This document shows, piece after piece, positions 7,430-14,692 of a DNA stretch of 64,000 nucleotides (position 1 is its first letter; each line of letters begins with the position of its first letter). The notes below the pieces were generated by a model. That model searched no databases and was not told where the DNA came from. It saw only the letters and a program-made list of their open reading frames with translations. This stretch comes from Streptomyces albofaciens JCM 4342 (GTDB lineage Bacteria > Actinomycetota > Actinomycetes > Streptomycetales > Streptomycetaceae), in NCBI RefSeq assembly GCF_008634025.1, contig NZ_PDCM01000002.1:4319501-4383500 (forward strand), in the 5' to 3' direction. The position numbers and the translations under genes were made by a program.

Positions 7430-7447
7430 GGGCGGGTTTCCCCTCCC
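7430..7447 (-). promoter_or_regulatory. leader hairpin 5 (imperfect)
   Basis: GGGcGGG/CCCtCCC arms with one mismatch and a 4-base loop lie just after the -10 box of promoter 5. Confidence 0.4.
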
Positions 7448-7459
7448 TGCGATAACTAA

Positions 7460-7487
7460 ATTCTACTATGGCCACTGGGGGTGTCAA
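7460..7487 (-). promoter_or_regulatory. conserved early promoter 5
   Basis: Consensus -35 TTGACA (7487-7482), 16-base spacer, -10 TAGAAT (7465-7460), and the same TTAGTTAT continuation as promoters 1 and 2. Confidence 0.85.
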
Positions 7488-7560
7488 TCGCGGGCAACTA
7501 ACCCCAAAGCCCGACGCAGTGACTCGCCCGGATGCGTGCCTCACCCGCCGCGCGTTTCGA

Positions 7561-8019
7561 TCACGCGGCCACCGTGGTGGAACTCTTGCCTCGTGGCCGC
7601 TTGCGGATGCTCGCTGGGCCGGCGGAGCGCACCTGGGCGCGCAGTGCCACCTCCCGGCACTCCCCGCACAAAGGCTCCCCCACCCGCGCGTGTCCGGCCA
7701 CCCCTCCGCTAGTGCCGCAACTCCCCGCGCGGGACGGAAGCTTGCCCAACGCCGGAGCGCCCTCGGCCTTCGCGACCACCCTTCCGTTGATCCATACCCG
7801 GGCCGCGCACACGCCGTCGAACCGTCCGGCTTCCGGACGCACTCGCTCGTAACACCGGGAGATGAACGGGCAGGAGTCCGCACACTTCTGCATCAGCGGA
7901 GTGCTTACGGCGATGAGGTCGCTGGGTGGGTCGACCTGCGAAGCGTCGGGTACGTAGCCGTCCTCGGCGGCACACGGTACGAGGTCGATCCAGGTAGACG
8001 GCTTGGTGGGGGTGATCAC
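7561..8019 (-). CDS. WhiB-like (Wbl) protein with extended C-terminus
   Basis: 152 aa from GTG 8019 (GAGGAGATTTC upstream). Cysteines 16, 46, 50 and 56 give C-x29-C-x3-C-x5-C, close to the 4Fe-4S ligand pattern of WhiB-like proteins (usually C-x2-C). They are followed by FDGVCAARV (68-76) where classical members have the GVWGG turn. A Cys replaces the Trp of that turn. Wbl proteins bind the sigma factor region 4 and redirect transcription, and actinophages often encode one. A further cysteine group (SCGTSGG, LCGECREV) lies in a C-terminal extension that ordinary Wbl proteins lack. It may regulate phage or host development genes. Confidence 0.7.
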   Translation of the reverse strand: MITPTKPSTWIDLVPCAAEDGYVPDASQVDPPSDLIAVSTPLMQKCADSCPFISRCYERVRPEAGRFDGVCAARVWINGRVVAKAEGAPALGKLPSRAGSCGTSGGVAGHARVGEPLCGECREVALRAQVRSAGPASIRKRPRGKSSTTVAA

Positions 8020-8036
8020 GAAATCTCCTCGCGGCG

Positions 8037-8633
8037 TCAGAAGAGGGATGGGTGAGCTACAGCGGCGGGCACGATGGCGTTCAGTGCGGTCGTCGAGCGC
8101 AAAGACAGAGCGGCCGAACGGCGCGACCACGAGCGGTAGAAGAGGTCGTTCCAGACTTCGGCCGTCCGGTACGGAAGGGGGCATGTCGTGTATGCGGCCG
8201 CATGGGCCTGCTCAGCCTCGACCGCTTGGCGCAGGGCTCCGTAGCGCACGGGCGTCAGCCGCCCGGTGGCCTGGACGTGCACTTCTGTCCACGACAGGCG
8301 CCCGGCGCGAGTGCCCGAAGACGCTTGCACCTCATACGTGAACCCGCCCGGGTCGGGAGCCCAGCAAGTTGAGGCCCCGGCATCAGGCTCGCCTTCCACG
8401 CGCCGCATCCGGCGGGGAGCTGTCGGCAGCCCGAAGTGGCGTACCGCCCACGCGGTGCGCGCGCTGGCGTCGGCGAGATCGACAAACTCCAGCAGTTCGG
8501 CCGGGGCAAAGAACCCGTGCACGGCCATCTGCCGGTCTTCGTCCCTCAGCTCCGCCGTGGTTCCGGGGGCCACTGTCTTCAGGTCGGCCCACTCTCGTGG
8601 GGCGTCCGATGCGGTTACGAAGGTGTCCACCAT
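8037..8633 (-). CDS. hypothetical protein
   Basis: 198 aa from ATG 8633 (ACGGGGAC upstream). No family recognised. The middle is rich in aromatic and Arg residues (HFGLPTAPRRMRRVEGEPDAG, GGFTYEVQASSG). Lies 17 bases upstream of the WhiB-like gene and likely co-transcribed with it. An AATAGGCCGC motif is 22 bases before its start codon. Confidence 0.55.
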   Translation of the reverse strand: MVDTFVTASDAPREWADLKTVAPGTTAELRDEDRQMAVHGFFAPAELLEFVDLADASARTAWAVRHFGLPTAPRRMRRVEGEPDAGASTCWAPDPGGFTYEVQASSGTRAGRLSWTEVHVQATGRLTPVRYGALRQAVEAEQAHAAAYTTCPLPYRTAEVWNDLFYRSWSRRSAALSLRSTTALNAIVPAAVAHPSLF

Positions 8634-8827
8634 GTCCCCGTCTTCTTTACGTTGCGGCCTATTAAGTGCCCGGTTGAGTGTTCGTCTCGGTGCCGCACCC
8701 CTCGGGTGCGCTGTGCTCACCGCGCGAGGTCGGTTGGCCTTGCTCGTCCTGCCGGGCGATTGTGCGGCTCGTCTTAGGGGTGGCCAATCGGGCGGTTAGC
8801 GGTCCAATCGGAATGATAAACGACGGC

Positions 8828-9691
8828 CTATTTGTTGGTCGATGTCGCCCCCGGGCCAGAGCCCTGGTCCACCACCCGCTGCCGCGCTCTACGCATCTCT
8901 TCGATCCGGCGCCGGGCCACCTCCGACAAGCCGTCCCCACCCGGCCGGCGCCGAACCTCCGCCAACATGTCCTCGTTCGCCGACCGCTCAGCCTGTTTGA
9001 CCCGCTCCCTCTCTGCCCGTTTCTCCGCCTCTCGCTGAGCGCGCGGACTCGTCCCGCACCCTCGGCACGAACGCCCCGGAGCATCCGGATGAGCAGCACA
9101 CGCCTGAACCGGTACCTCCTTCGCCGCAGGCACTGGCTTTTCGTCGCCCGCGGGCAACGACTCCCCTGCGGCGACAGCCGTGGGGGTAGGGGGGATCTCC
9201 TTCTGAAGGTATTGGTTGTAGTTACTACCTAGAACCCCTGAACTACCGGCCTCCGGAGAACCGAACGCTGGTGCACCGATCTCTGAAAACCCGTTTTCGG
9301 TAACCGAAGGGCCCTCATCAGCCTCGGAACCCAACTTCTTCGACAGCTTCCTCGACACCCGGCGCGCCTCCAGCCGCTCATACTCCTCGGCCACCCACTC
9401 CTGCCCCGTGTCGTATACCTCGGTGAACCGCGCGAACCTCCCATCAGCCGCCTGCTCGGTCACCACCCGGTAATAGCCAAACCTCTTCAGCTCCCGCACC
9501 GCCTCCGCCACGGCATCGCGGCCCTCTTTGCCCGCAGCCGCGATCGCCGTGATCCGCACCTGCCAGTTGTCCGGCTTCGATACCAGCCACGCCAGGATGC
9601 CCCGCGCCCGAAAGCTCAGCCGCTCATCGTTCAAGGTGCTGTTGGGCAACACCGTGAATCCAGAACTCAGGTGGCGGCGCAGAATGGTCAC
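8828..9691 (-). CDS. Rep-like helix-turn-helix replication protein
   Basis: 287 aa from GTG 9691 (GGAGG eight bases upstream). The N-terminal 95 residues (SGFTVLPNSTLNDERLSFRARG, then ILAWLVSKPDNWQVR) are the winged-helix domain found in replication initiators/phage O-like proteins of Streptomyces plasmids and phages. It binds the origin, which in such systems often lies within or next to the gene. The centre is low-complexity (NYNQYLQKEIPPTP). The C-terminal 90 residues are highly charged, with a CAAH, CRGCG cysteine cluster at about 203-218. The DNA for the centre (9150-9302) is repeated at 62.7 kb. Downstream of the nuclease and Sak4-like genes, forming a replication/recombination module. 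Confidence 0.65.
   Translation of the reverse strand: MTILRRHLSSGFTVLPNSTLNDERLSFRARGILAWLVSKPDNWQVRITAIAAAGKEGRDAVAEAVRELKRFGYYRVVTEQAADGRFARFTEVYDTGQEWVAEEYERLEARRVSRKLSKKLGSEADEGPSVTENGFSEIGAPAFGSPEAGSSGVLGSNYNQYLQKEIPPTPTAVAAGESLPAGDEKPVPAAKEVPVQACAAHPDAPGRSCRGCGTSPRAQREAEKRAERERVKQAERSANEDMLAEVRRRPGGDGLSEVARRRIEEMRRARQRVVDQGSGPGATSTNK
9150..9302 (+). repeat. direct repeat copy A (inside the rep-like gene); candidate origin
   Basis: Shares GGGGGTAGGGGGG, TATTGG and CTGAAAACCCGTTTTCGGT with copy B at 62708-62844, in the same order and orientation. It contains the inverted repeat GAAAAC-CC-GTTTTC (9285-9298) and a G-rich block (9182-9194). Its position inside a rep-like gene and its preservation as a non-coding copy suggest a cis function such as an origin. 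Confidence 0.55.
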
Positions 9692-9745
9692 GGAACATGC
9701 CTCCAAGGCAGCACAAGGCTCGAAAAGATCAAAGGGGGAGGCGAA

Positions 9746-9766
9746 CCCCGCACCGTGCGTGCGGGG
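9746..9766 (-). terminator. intergenic hairpin
   Basis: CCCCGCA/TGCGGGG arms with a 7-base loop lie between the nuclease gene stop (9782) and the rep-like gene start. Candidate attenuator. Confidence 0.5.
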
Positions 9767-9781
9767 CCGCTCAAGAAGGCG

Positions 9782-10930
9782 TCAGGGGCGCTTGCGGGAA
9801 CGCGTGACGTTGATGGTGCGCGGAGTTTTCTGCCCCGCTGCGTTACGCATCGGCACCGCCACGCCGGCACGACGGGCCACGGCCACCATGCCGTCCACGT
9901 CCGGAACCATGGGAACCGTCAGCCCGGCGTTCTCGAACGTGTCGACCAACGCCTGAACGTCGGGCTCCTCCTTCGGGTTACCGCCGCCCCAGCTCAGCGC
10001 GTTGTCCCCGTAGCAGCCCTCGGGTGAGTCGTCGAGCATCGCCCGCAGCACTTGCTTGCGCTTCCGGGACGCGCTCTCCCGCTCACGGTGGCGCACGTAA
10101 TCAGCCAGCGCAGCCGCCCGGTCCTCGTCATCGTGCACCAAGACCGTCTGCACCGGGCTGCCCGGCGCCGCCCCTGGCCAGCACGCCGACGCCCATGGGC
10201 AGAAATCGCACAGCGTCTTCGTGGGCAAGCCCGGTCCATCGTGATCACGGGACAGTTCCTCGGGAGTGTCCGCTTCCAGCACCCGGTCCACCCACCACCG
10301 GGCCTCGTCCGCCAGCCACGGATCGAAGTCGAACTCGTCGATGTGTTCTTCGCCGGTGTCCCGACACACGAAGCGAAAGCGGATCCGCTGCACGTCCACC
10401 GGCCCTATCCGGTGCAGGTACCGCTGCCCCGGCACATCAGCGAAACCGACTGTGCGCAGCAGATCGGCGTACAGCAGGACCTGCCGCACCTCGGCAGCCG
10501 TCGGCCCGTACCGCACCACTCGGTCCCACACGCGGCTCGACTTCGTCTTCACGTCCTCGACCGTCAGCACCTCGGCCGGCTGGACGGGCCGGTGCCGCTT
10601 CGGCAGCCGAGCGGCCGTCGCGGCATCCAACTGTACGACGTCGATGTGCCCGCGGATCCGGTCATCAGCGACCGTGCGTTCCACCAGCCAGCCGTACTCG
10701 GTGCGAGCAGACTCCAGCAGCCCAGCGTGGATATAGGTGCCGAGGATCGCGGCCTTCTTGTCCGGCGTGTCCGTGGGCGGTACCTGATGTACGACGTATC
10801 CGGCGCGGCGCTGGCACACGGTATCGGACGCGCCGAGCTGTCGTTGCTGTGACCGGGGACGCCGGGCATCGACGGCGGCAGCGGCATCCCAGATCGACAC
10901 CGGGGCGGGCTGGTTCAGTGTTGCAGTCAC
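9782..10930 (-). CDS. Cas4/RecB-type PD-(D/E)XK exonuclease
   Basis: 382 aa from GTG 10930 (GGAGAACCGC upstream). Shows the nuclease core in order: an early Cys (39), GTYIHAG (His about 68), GHIDVV (Asp about 97) and VEDVKTK (acidic residue and Lys about 126-128). It then has a C-terminal CDFCPWASAC cluster. One N-terminal plus three C-terminal cysteines is the 4Fe-4S arrangement of Cas4/AddB nucleases. Such phage enzymes resect DNA ends to feed an annealase or recombinase. The upstream gene encodes a Sak4-like ATPase, the usual partner. The last 130 residues beyond the cluster are charged and unassigned. Confidence 0.8.
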   Translation of the reverse strand: MTATLNQPAPVSIWDAAAAVDARRPRSQQRQLGASDTVCQRRAGYVVHQVPPTDTPDKKAAILGTYIHAGLLESARTEYGWLVERTVADDRIRGHIDVVQLDAATAARLPKRHRPVQPAEVLTVEDVKTKSSRVWDRVVRYGPTAAEVRQVLLYADLLRTVGFADVPGQRYLHRIGPVDVQRIRFRFVCRDTGEEHIDEFDFDPWLADEARWWVDRVLEADTPEELSRDHDGPGLPTKTLCDFCPWASACWPGAAPGSPVQTVLVHDDEDRAAALADYVRHRERESASRKRKQVLRAMLDDSPEGCYGDNALSWGGGNPKEEPDVQALVDTFENAGLTVPMVPDVDGMVAVARRAGVAVPMRNAAGQKTPRTINVTRSRKRP

Positions 10931-10955
10931 GCGGTTCTCCAAGAGGGCACGCCGA

Positions 10956-10975
10956 GCCCGCCCGCACGAGCGGGC
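10956..10975 (-). terminator. intergenic hairpin
   Basis: GCCCGC/GCGGGC arms lie between the Sak4-like gene stop (11001) and the nuclease gene start. Same layout as other intergenic hairpins in this block. Confidence 0.4.
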
Positions 10976-11000
10976 CCAGCGCAAAACGGGACAGGGAAGG

Positions 11001-12113
11001 TCAGTCGACGGGGGCGTACGGGTCCTCATCGAACGGATCGGGCTCCGGTTCGCCCTGTTCGCCCTGCTCGGCGAGGGCTGCGGCGCGCAGTCTGGCCGCG
11101 TCGCTCGTCGGATCCTCGATCTTCGGCGGGTTCTTCAACGCCGCTACCTGCTGAGTGATCGCATGACGGACCACGTTGATCTCGTCCCGGCTGAGGGACT
11201 TGTCCGCGCCGACCTTCTTCCACAGCTCTTGGAGTCCCGGGATGCCGTCTTGCTCAGCCGTCTCCTGCACCTTCGCGATCCAGGGCTGAGCCAGGTCTCC
11301 CGTCAACTGCGGTGCCTGGCGTGGTGCCGAGTGGGGGCCGCAGCCCATGAGGTCGAAGACCAGCGACTCGACCGAGAAGTTCGACACCGCCTTGGGCTTG
11401 CCCTCGCGGGGTACCTGGAACTTCAGGGAGCGGGCGCCCACCACGTAGGCGTGATCATCCCCGCGCAGCAGCCGCACCCACACGGTGGCGTCGAACGCCA
11501 GCGACTTCTGGCCCTCGACACGCCACGTCTTCGTGTTCGGGATAGGTTCTCCCGCGCCGTCGATGGCCTGCACTTCCTTGCCGCGCGCCAGCAGGAGCAC
11601 GATGCCGGGCATGGTGCGCACCAGGTACATCACCCGGTTCCACCGCTCCGTCGCGTCGTTCCACAGGTTCATGCCCGGCTTGATCTCCGCATCCGGGTCG
11701 AAGCGCAGCTTCTTCTGCCCGGCCCTGCTGCGCCGGCCGCGGTCCTGCGTCCAGTTCACGAGCATCCGCCACAGCAGGGACACCGAGTCGATCACCAGCA
11801 CGACGGGCGGCTCGCCTGCGGCGGCGGCACGCTTGGCTTCGGCGTGCACGGCCTCGACCTGGTTGAGAATGTCGCGGTAGGTGCCGTTGTGCTCGATCAG
11901 CAGGTAGTCGGCGCCGGGGACGGCGGCGTACTCGTCAGCGGTGTCCTCGCCGAGCTCTAGCCAGTACGCCTGCCCTGTCCGGTCGCAGCCGGTGAAGGAG
12001 GCGGCTAGGTAGCTCTTGCCCGCTTTCTCTTCACCTTCGAGCAGGATCTTCGGCCAGGGGATGGCGCCTGTCGGCTTGCGGGTGCGCAGCTTCGGGACGG
12101 TAGGGGTGGTCAT
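11001..12113 (-). CDS. Sak4-like RecA-fold ATPase (AAA_24)
   Basis: 370 aa from ATG 12113. Walker A GEEKAGKS (27-34) and Walker B VVLVIDS (about 103-109), followed by SLLWRMLVNWTQ, fit the AAA_24/Sak4 group of phage RecA-like single-strand annealing ATPases. The C-terminal 100 residues are charged and probably contact ssDNA-binding proteins or DNA. It is paired with the Cas4-type exonuclease immediately downstream, a common phage recombination module that can support recombination-dependent replication. The upstream terminator (12148-12165) separates it from 12158-12496. Confidence 0.75.
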   Translation of the reverse strand: MTTPTVPKLRTRKPTGAIPWPKILLEGEEKAGKSYLAASFTGCDRTGQAYWLELGEDTADEYAAVPGADYLLIEHNGTYRDILNQVEAVHAEAKRAAAAGEPPVVLVIDSVSLLWRMLVNWTQDRGRRSRAGQKKLRFDPDAEIKPGMNLWNDATERWNRVMYLVRTMPGIVLLLARGKEVQAIDGAGEPIPNTKTWRVEGQKSLAFDATVWVRLLRGDDHAYVVGARSLKFQVPREGKPKAVSNFSVESLVFDLMGCGPHSAPRQAPQLTGDLAQPWIAKVQETAEQDGIPGLQELWKKVGADKSLSRDEINVVRHAITQQVAALKNPPKIEDPTSDAARLRAAALAEQGEQGEPEPDPFDEDPYAPVD

Positions 12114-12147
12114 GCAGTAGCTCCAGTCCAAGAGGAATCAAAAACAG

Positions 12148-12165
12148 CGGCCTATTTCTAGGCCG
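12148..12165 (-). terminator. intrinsic terminator with GAAA tetraloop
   Basis: On the minus strand CGGCCTA-GAAA-TAGGCCG (7-bp stem) is followed by CTGTTTTTG. The stop codon (TAG) of the upstream gene is part of the stem. A clear factor-independent terminator, located just before the Sak4-like gene. Confidence 0.8.
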
Positions 12166-12496
12166 AGCGAAGGCCCCTGAGCTCGAACAGGGCTGACCAC
12201 TCGGGGTGCAGGTCGATGAGCTTGCGCACGTACCTGGAGCGGTAGTCGTTGTTCAGCTTCCATGGCTCGCCGCGAGTCGCCCTGCCGTACTGCCAGCGCA
12301 GAACCTCGAACAGCATCCCGATGCCCACGCGCTTGACCCCCTGGTTGACGCAGTCGAGGGTCAGTGTCTCCAGCTGGTCCAAAATCCACGGGTTGAGCTG
12401 GTGGAACGACTCGAAGCGGTCCTGGATGCTGGCACTTCCGAGAGTCTTGGGGTGCCGCAAGGGCGCAACGGGCAGTTCCAACTGTTCGGGAACCAT
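12158..12496 (-). CDS. conserved phage hypothetical protein
   Basis: 112 aa from ATG 12496 (GGAGGGGGAATC upstream). The core (SIQDRFESFHQLNPWILDQL, GVKRVGIGMLFEVLRWQYGR, NDYRSRYVRKLI) is a well-conserved protein seen in many Gram-positive phages and prophages near replication and recombination genes. Its function is not established to my knowledge. It is strongly basic/aromatic and probably binds nucleic acid. Transcribed from promoter 6. Confidence 0.65.
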   Translation of the reverse strand: MVPEQLELPVAPLRHPKTLGSASIQDRFESFHQLNPWILDQLETLTLDCVNQGVKRVGIGMLFEVLRWQYGRATRGEPWKLNNDYRSRYVRKLIDLHPEWSALFELRGLRSA

Positions 12497-12538
12497 GATT
12501 CCCCCTCCGTTCAAATGCTGCGGCCTATTTTGCGGCAT

Positions 12539-12564
12539 GGGGCGCACCTGATCAAACGCGCCCC
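12539..12564 (-). promoter_or_regulatory. leader hairpin 6
   Basis: GGGGCGC/GCGCCCC arms with a 12-base loop lie 16 bases downstream of the -10 box of promoter 6. Confidence 0.5.
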
Positions 12565-12579
12565 TCCTTCGGTAGTTGA

Positions 12580-12607
12580 ATTCTACTATGTTTGGGGTGG
12601 GGGTCAA
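12580..12607 (-). promoter_or_regulatory. conserved early promoter 6
   Basis: -35 TTGACC (12607-12602), 16-base spacer, -10 TAGAAT (12585-12580) with the CATAGTAGAATT core. Drives 12158-12496 and perhaps the recombination genes if the terminator is leaky. Confidence 0.8.
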
Positions 12608-12670
12608 CTACGGAAACTGCGGCGGAGTCCACCCCGACGCCGCCGCATGCTCAGCCCCCTACCGCACCAG

Positions 12671-13234
12671 CTACGGCTTCTGTGCGGCCACGCCGCGCTT
12701 CGCGATGAACGACCCCGGCCCGTCGTACCGGCCCTCCCGCAACGCGTCCGCGACATCCACCCGAAGCTGCCACGTCGACTTCCGGGACTTCTGCATCGTC
12801 ACCTCGGCGGCACCCAGCACCGTGTCCAGGAGCCACAAGCGCGAGCCCGACAGTACGTAGTCCGCCGGCGGCAGCATCCCCGTGCTCCGAGTCGCCGCCT
12901 GGGCGGCGGCCACCTCGCCCACTCCGAACAGCTCCCCGTACTCCTGCGTCCCGACCAAGGGAGGCAGCTCGCCCTTCCTCTTGGGGCGCGAGGTAGCCTG
13001 CTGCTCCTCCACCACCTTCTCCAGCAGCCCCTCGTCCAACTGGCGCCCCCGGCCGCCGGGCGGCAGCGCAACGTCTACGACGAGACCGCCCGGCCAAAAC
13101 GGCTTGCCAGAAACGATCGCCGCATCCTCGTACGACAGAATTCCCGATGGCACCCAGCGGTCACTGACCGCTGTCGGCGCGATGTTGTACACCCGCGCGA
13201 TCTCTTTACGGCCAAACAGCAGCGGCTTCGCCAC
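12671..13234 (-). CDS. DNA-binding protein with two tandem HTH units
   Basis: 187 aa from GTG 13234 (GGAGACCGTT upstream). Residues about 6-50 (RKEIARVYNIAPTAVSDRW, then VPSGILSYEDAAIVSGKPFW) look like a MerR/excisionase-like winged helix. Residues about 93-140 (QEYGELFGVGEVAAAQ, ...PPADYVLSGSRLWLLDTV) repeat the same layout, ending in W. Charged residues (RPKRKGE) link them. A tandem arrangement would read two half-sites. Likely a phage regulator; the promoter-6 unit starts immediately downstream. Confidence 0.6.
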   Translation of the reverse strand: MAKPLLFGRKEIARVYNIAPTAVSDRWVPSGILSYEDAAIVSGKPFWPGGLVVDVALPPGGRGRQLDEGLLEKVVEEQQATSRPKRKGELPPLVGTQEYGELFGVGEVAAAQAATRSTGMLPPADYVLSGSRLWLLDTVLGAAEVTMQKSRKSTWQLRVDVADALREGRYDGPGSFIAKRGVAAQKP

Positions 13235-13359
13235 AACGGTCTCCTTCCGTCCCGAAACAGGGATAGCAGAATACGCGCAAGCGTCGTGCCGTCGAACGTC
13301 GGGCCGGACTGTCGGTGGCCACTGTTAGGGTGAAGGCACCCTTTCCAAGAGGTGAAGCG

Positions 13360-13388
13360 ACGGCCCCGGTCCGATGGACCGGGGCCGT
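13360..13388 (-). terminator. 13-bp perfect hairpin
   Basis: ACGGCCCCGGTCC/GGACCGGGGCCGT arms with a GAT loop (13360-13372, 13376-13388) lie after the stop of 13414-14241. Strong Streptomyces-type terminator. Confidence 0.7.
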
Positions 13389-13413
13389 CGCGATTCGCGC
13401 CTTACGTCACCCG

Positions 13414-14241
13414 TCAGAACGTCCGCTGCGCCTCGCGGCCTTCCGGAAGCGGAGGGCGACCGGCGATCCCCACTCGGAAAGGGACACCCGCGGCCCGCAT
13501 ACGCCGAACGGGTTTTTCGAACCGTCCCACGGAAGCCCGGACGTCCCTCACGAGTGGCTTCTCGTGAATCCGCTGGTCGACCAGCACTTGCCACAAAAGG
13601 CCGTCACCGTCGCTGATCTCATAGCGACCCGGCTGGCGGGGGGCCAGCTCGGCGACGGCTCTTGCACGTTGCGCCGCGGCCACGTAAGCATCGGCGAGCG
13701 GCATGGGGGAAGCCCCGCTGCTCCGGTGCCGGGCGTAGCCCCACACCACGTCTTCGCTCATTCGTACAGGCAGCGATGAACTGAACGACAGCAGGTAGCG
13801 CCACGGCACGATGCTGTCGGCAGGCGGTAACTCTCCACGTACCGGCGGGAGCCACAACCGGGCTCCTTCCGGCGGCGGATTCACCGCGAGCCGACAGCGC
13901 GCTGCCGCGTGGCTGGTGCGGTACTCGTACGCGTGGAGACCAGTCGACCCCACCACCATCTGGTGGCACAGGCCATGCTTCCTGGCCTGGTCCCGTACGC
14001 AGTACAACCCGCGCTCAGCCGAATGCCTCCACGCGCCGGACAAGATCAGGTGCATGGTGAGCGCCCGCAGGAGGCGGGCGCCGAACCAGGTGTCGATGCG
14101 GTGGATGGCGGCGAAGGCGCCCTTGATCGCAGGGGAGACGTACATGGTCTGCGGTGCCCGCAGGGCTGTGACGGGAGCCTCGCACGGTTCCCAGGCTGTT
14201 CCCTTCAGCAGCCGTGATTGGGGTTTGATGCGGTAGGCCAC
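13414..14241 (-). CDS. hypothetical protein
   Basis: 275 aa from GTG 14241, two bases after the DUF5999 stop at 14243. I do not recognise it. It has an N-terminal helical part (SPAIKGAFAAIHRIDTWFGA, RLLRALTMHLILSGAW), then CVRDQARKHGLCHQ. The C-terminal third is Arg-rich (VRRMRAAGVPF). Part of the tightly packed minus-strand operon that begins at 17815. Confidence 0.55.
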   Translation of the reverse strand: MAYRIKPQSRLLKGTAWEPCEAPVTALRAPQTMYVSPAIKGAFAAIHRIDTWFGARLLRALTMHLILSGAWRHSAERGLYCVRDQARKHGLCHQMVVGSTGLHAYEYRTSHAAARCRLAVNPPPEGARLWLPPVRGELPPADSIVPWRYLLSFSSSLPVRMSEDVVWGYARHRSSGASPMPLADAYVAAAQRARAVAELAPRQPGRYEISDGDGLLWQVLVDQRIHEKPLVRDVRASVGRFEKPVRRMRAAGVPFRVGIAGRPPLPEGREAQRTF

Positions 14242-14242
14242 G

Positions 14243-14443
14243 TCACACTGCCTGCCGATCGCGACGGGCGGACCGGTACGGGCGGATGACCTGGCCGTCG
14301 GGCAGCAGGTCACCGGTGTCCTCGAAGTGCACGACGCCGTTGCACAACAGGCTCCAGCCCTGTTCCGGGTGGTGGGCCACCAGGTGGGCGGCGTCCCGGT
14401 CGGCTGCGTCGGCCGGCGGGCAGGGCGGCTGGTGCTGGCACAT
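14243..14443 (-). CDS. DUF5999 family small protein
   Basis: 66 aa from ATG 14443. Starts MCQHQPPCPPAD and contains HPEQGWSLLCNGVV, FEDTGDLLPDG and VI.PYR, the signature of the Streptomyces DUF5999 family (60-70 aa, function unknown). The two N-terminal cysteines (Cys2, Cys8) may bind metal. Sits in the operon between the unknown 13414 gene and a second tiny cysteine protein. Confidence 0.8.
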   Translation of the reverse strand: MCQHQPPCPPADAADRDAAHLVAHHPEQGWSLLCNGVVHFEDTGDLLPDGQVIRPYRSARRDRQAV

Positions 14444-14472
14444 TAGCAGTCCTTTCACCGCGTTGACGGCCG

Positions 14473-14607
14473 TTACATCAGGCCGTGCCGGTTGGGGTCC
14501 ATGCAGCGGCCCTCGGTGGTGCCGCAGCCGATGCAGCCCATCCCCTTCGACGGGAGGTCCTGGTCCTGGTTCTGGTCGTCCTGGTCGCTGGTGTTCTGCT
14601 CGCTCAT
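14473..14607 (-). CDS. small Cys-containing acidic protein
   Basis: 44 aa from ATG 14607. The first 18 residues are an acidic Asp/Gln run (SDQDDQNQDQD), followed by KGMGCIGCGTTEGRC and a short end, giving a C-x2-C plus one further Cys. Composition, codon use and location between DUF5999 and the LuxR-type gene support it as real. Function unknown; the cysteines suggest metal binding. Confidence 0.55.
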   Translation of the reverse strand: MSEQNTSDQDDQNQDQDLPSKGMGCIGCGTTEGRCMDPNRHGLM

Positions 14608-14643
14608 CGTGTTCCTCGGTGTGGTGGTGTACGGGAAGTGGGG

Positions 14644-14688
14644 GCCGCTCGGTGGGCCAGGGAGGATCGCTCCGGTGCACCGAGCGGC
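14644..14688 (-). terminator. inverted repeat after the tandem-HTH gene
   Basis: GCCGCTCGGTG/CACCGAGCGGC arms (11 bp) with a 23-base loop directly follow the stop at 14693. Confidence 0.45.
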
Positions 14689-14692
14689 TGTC

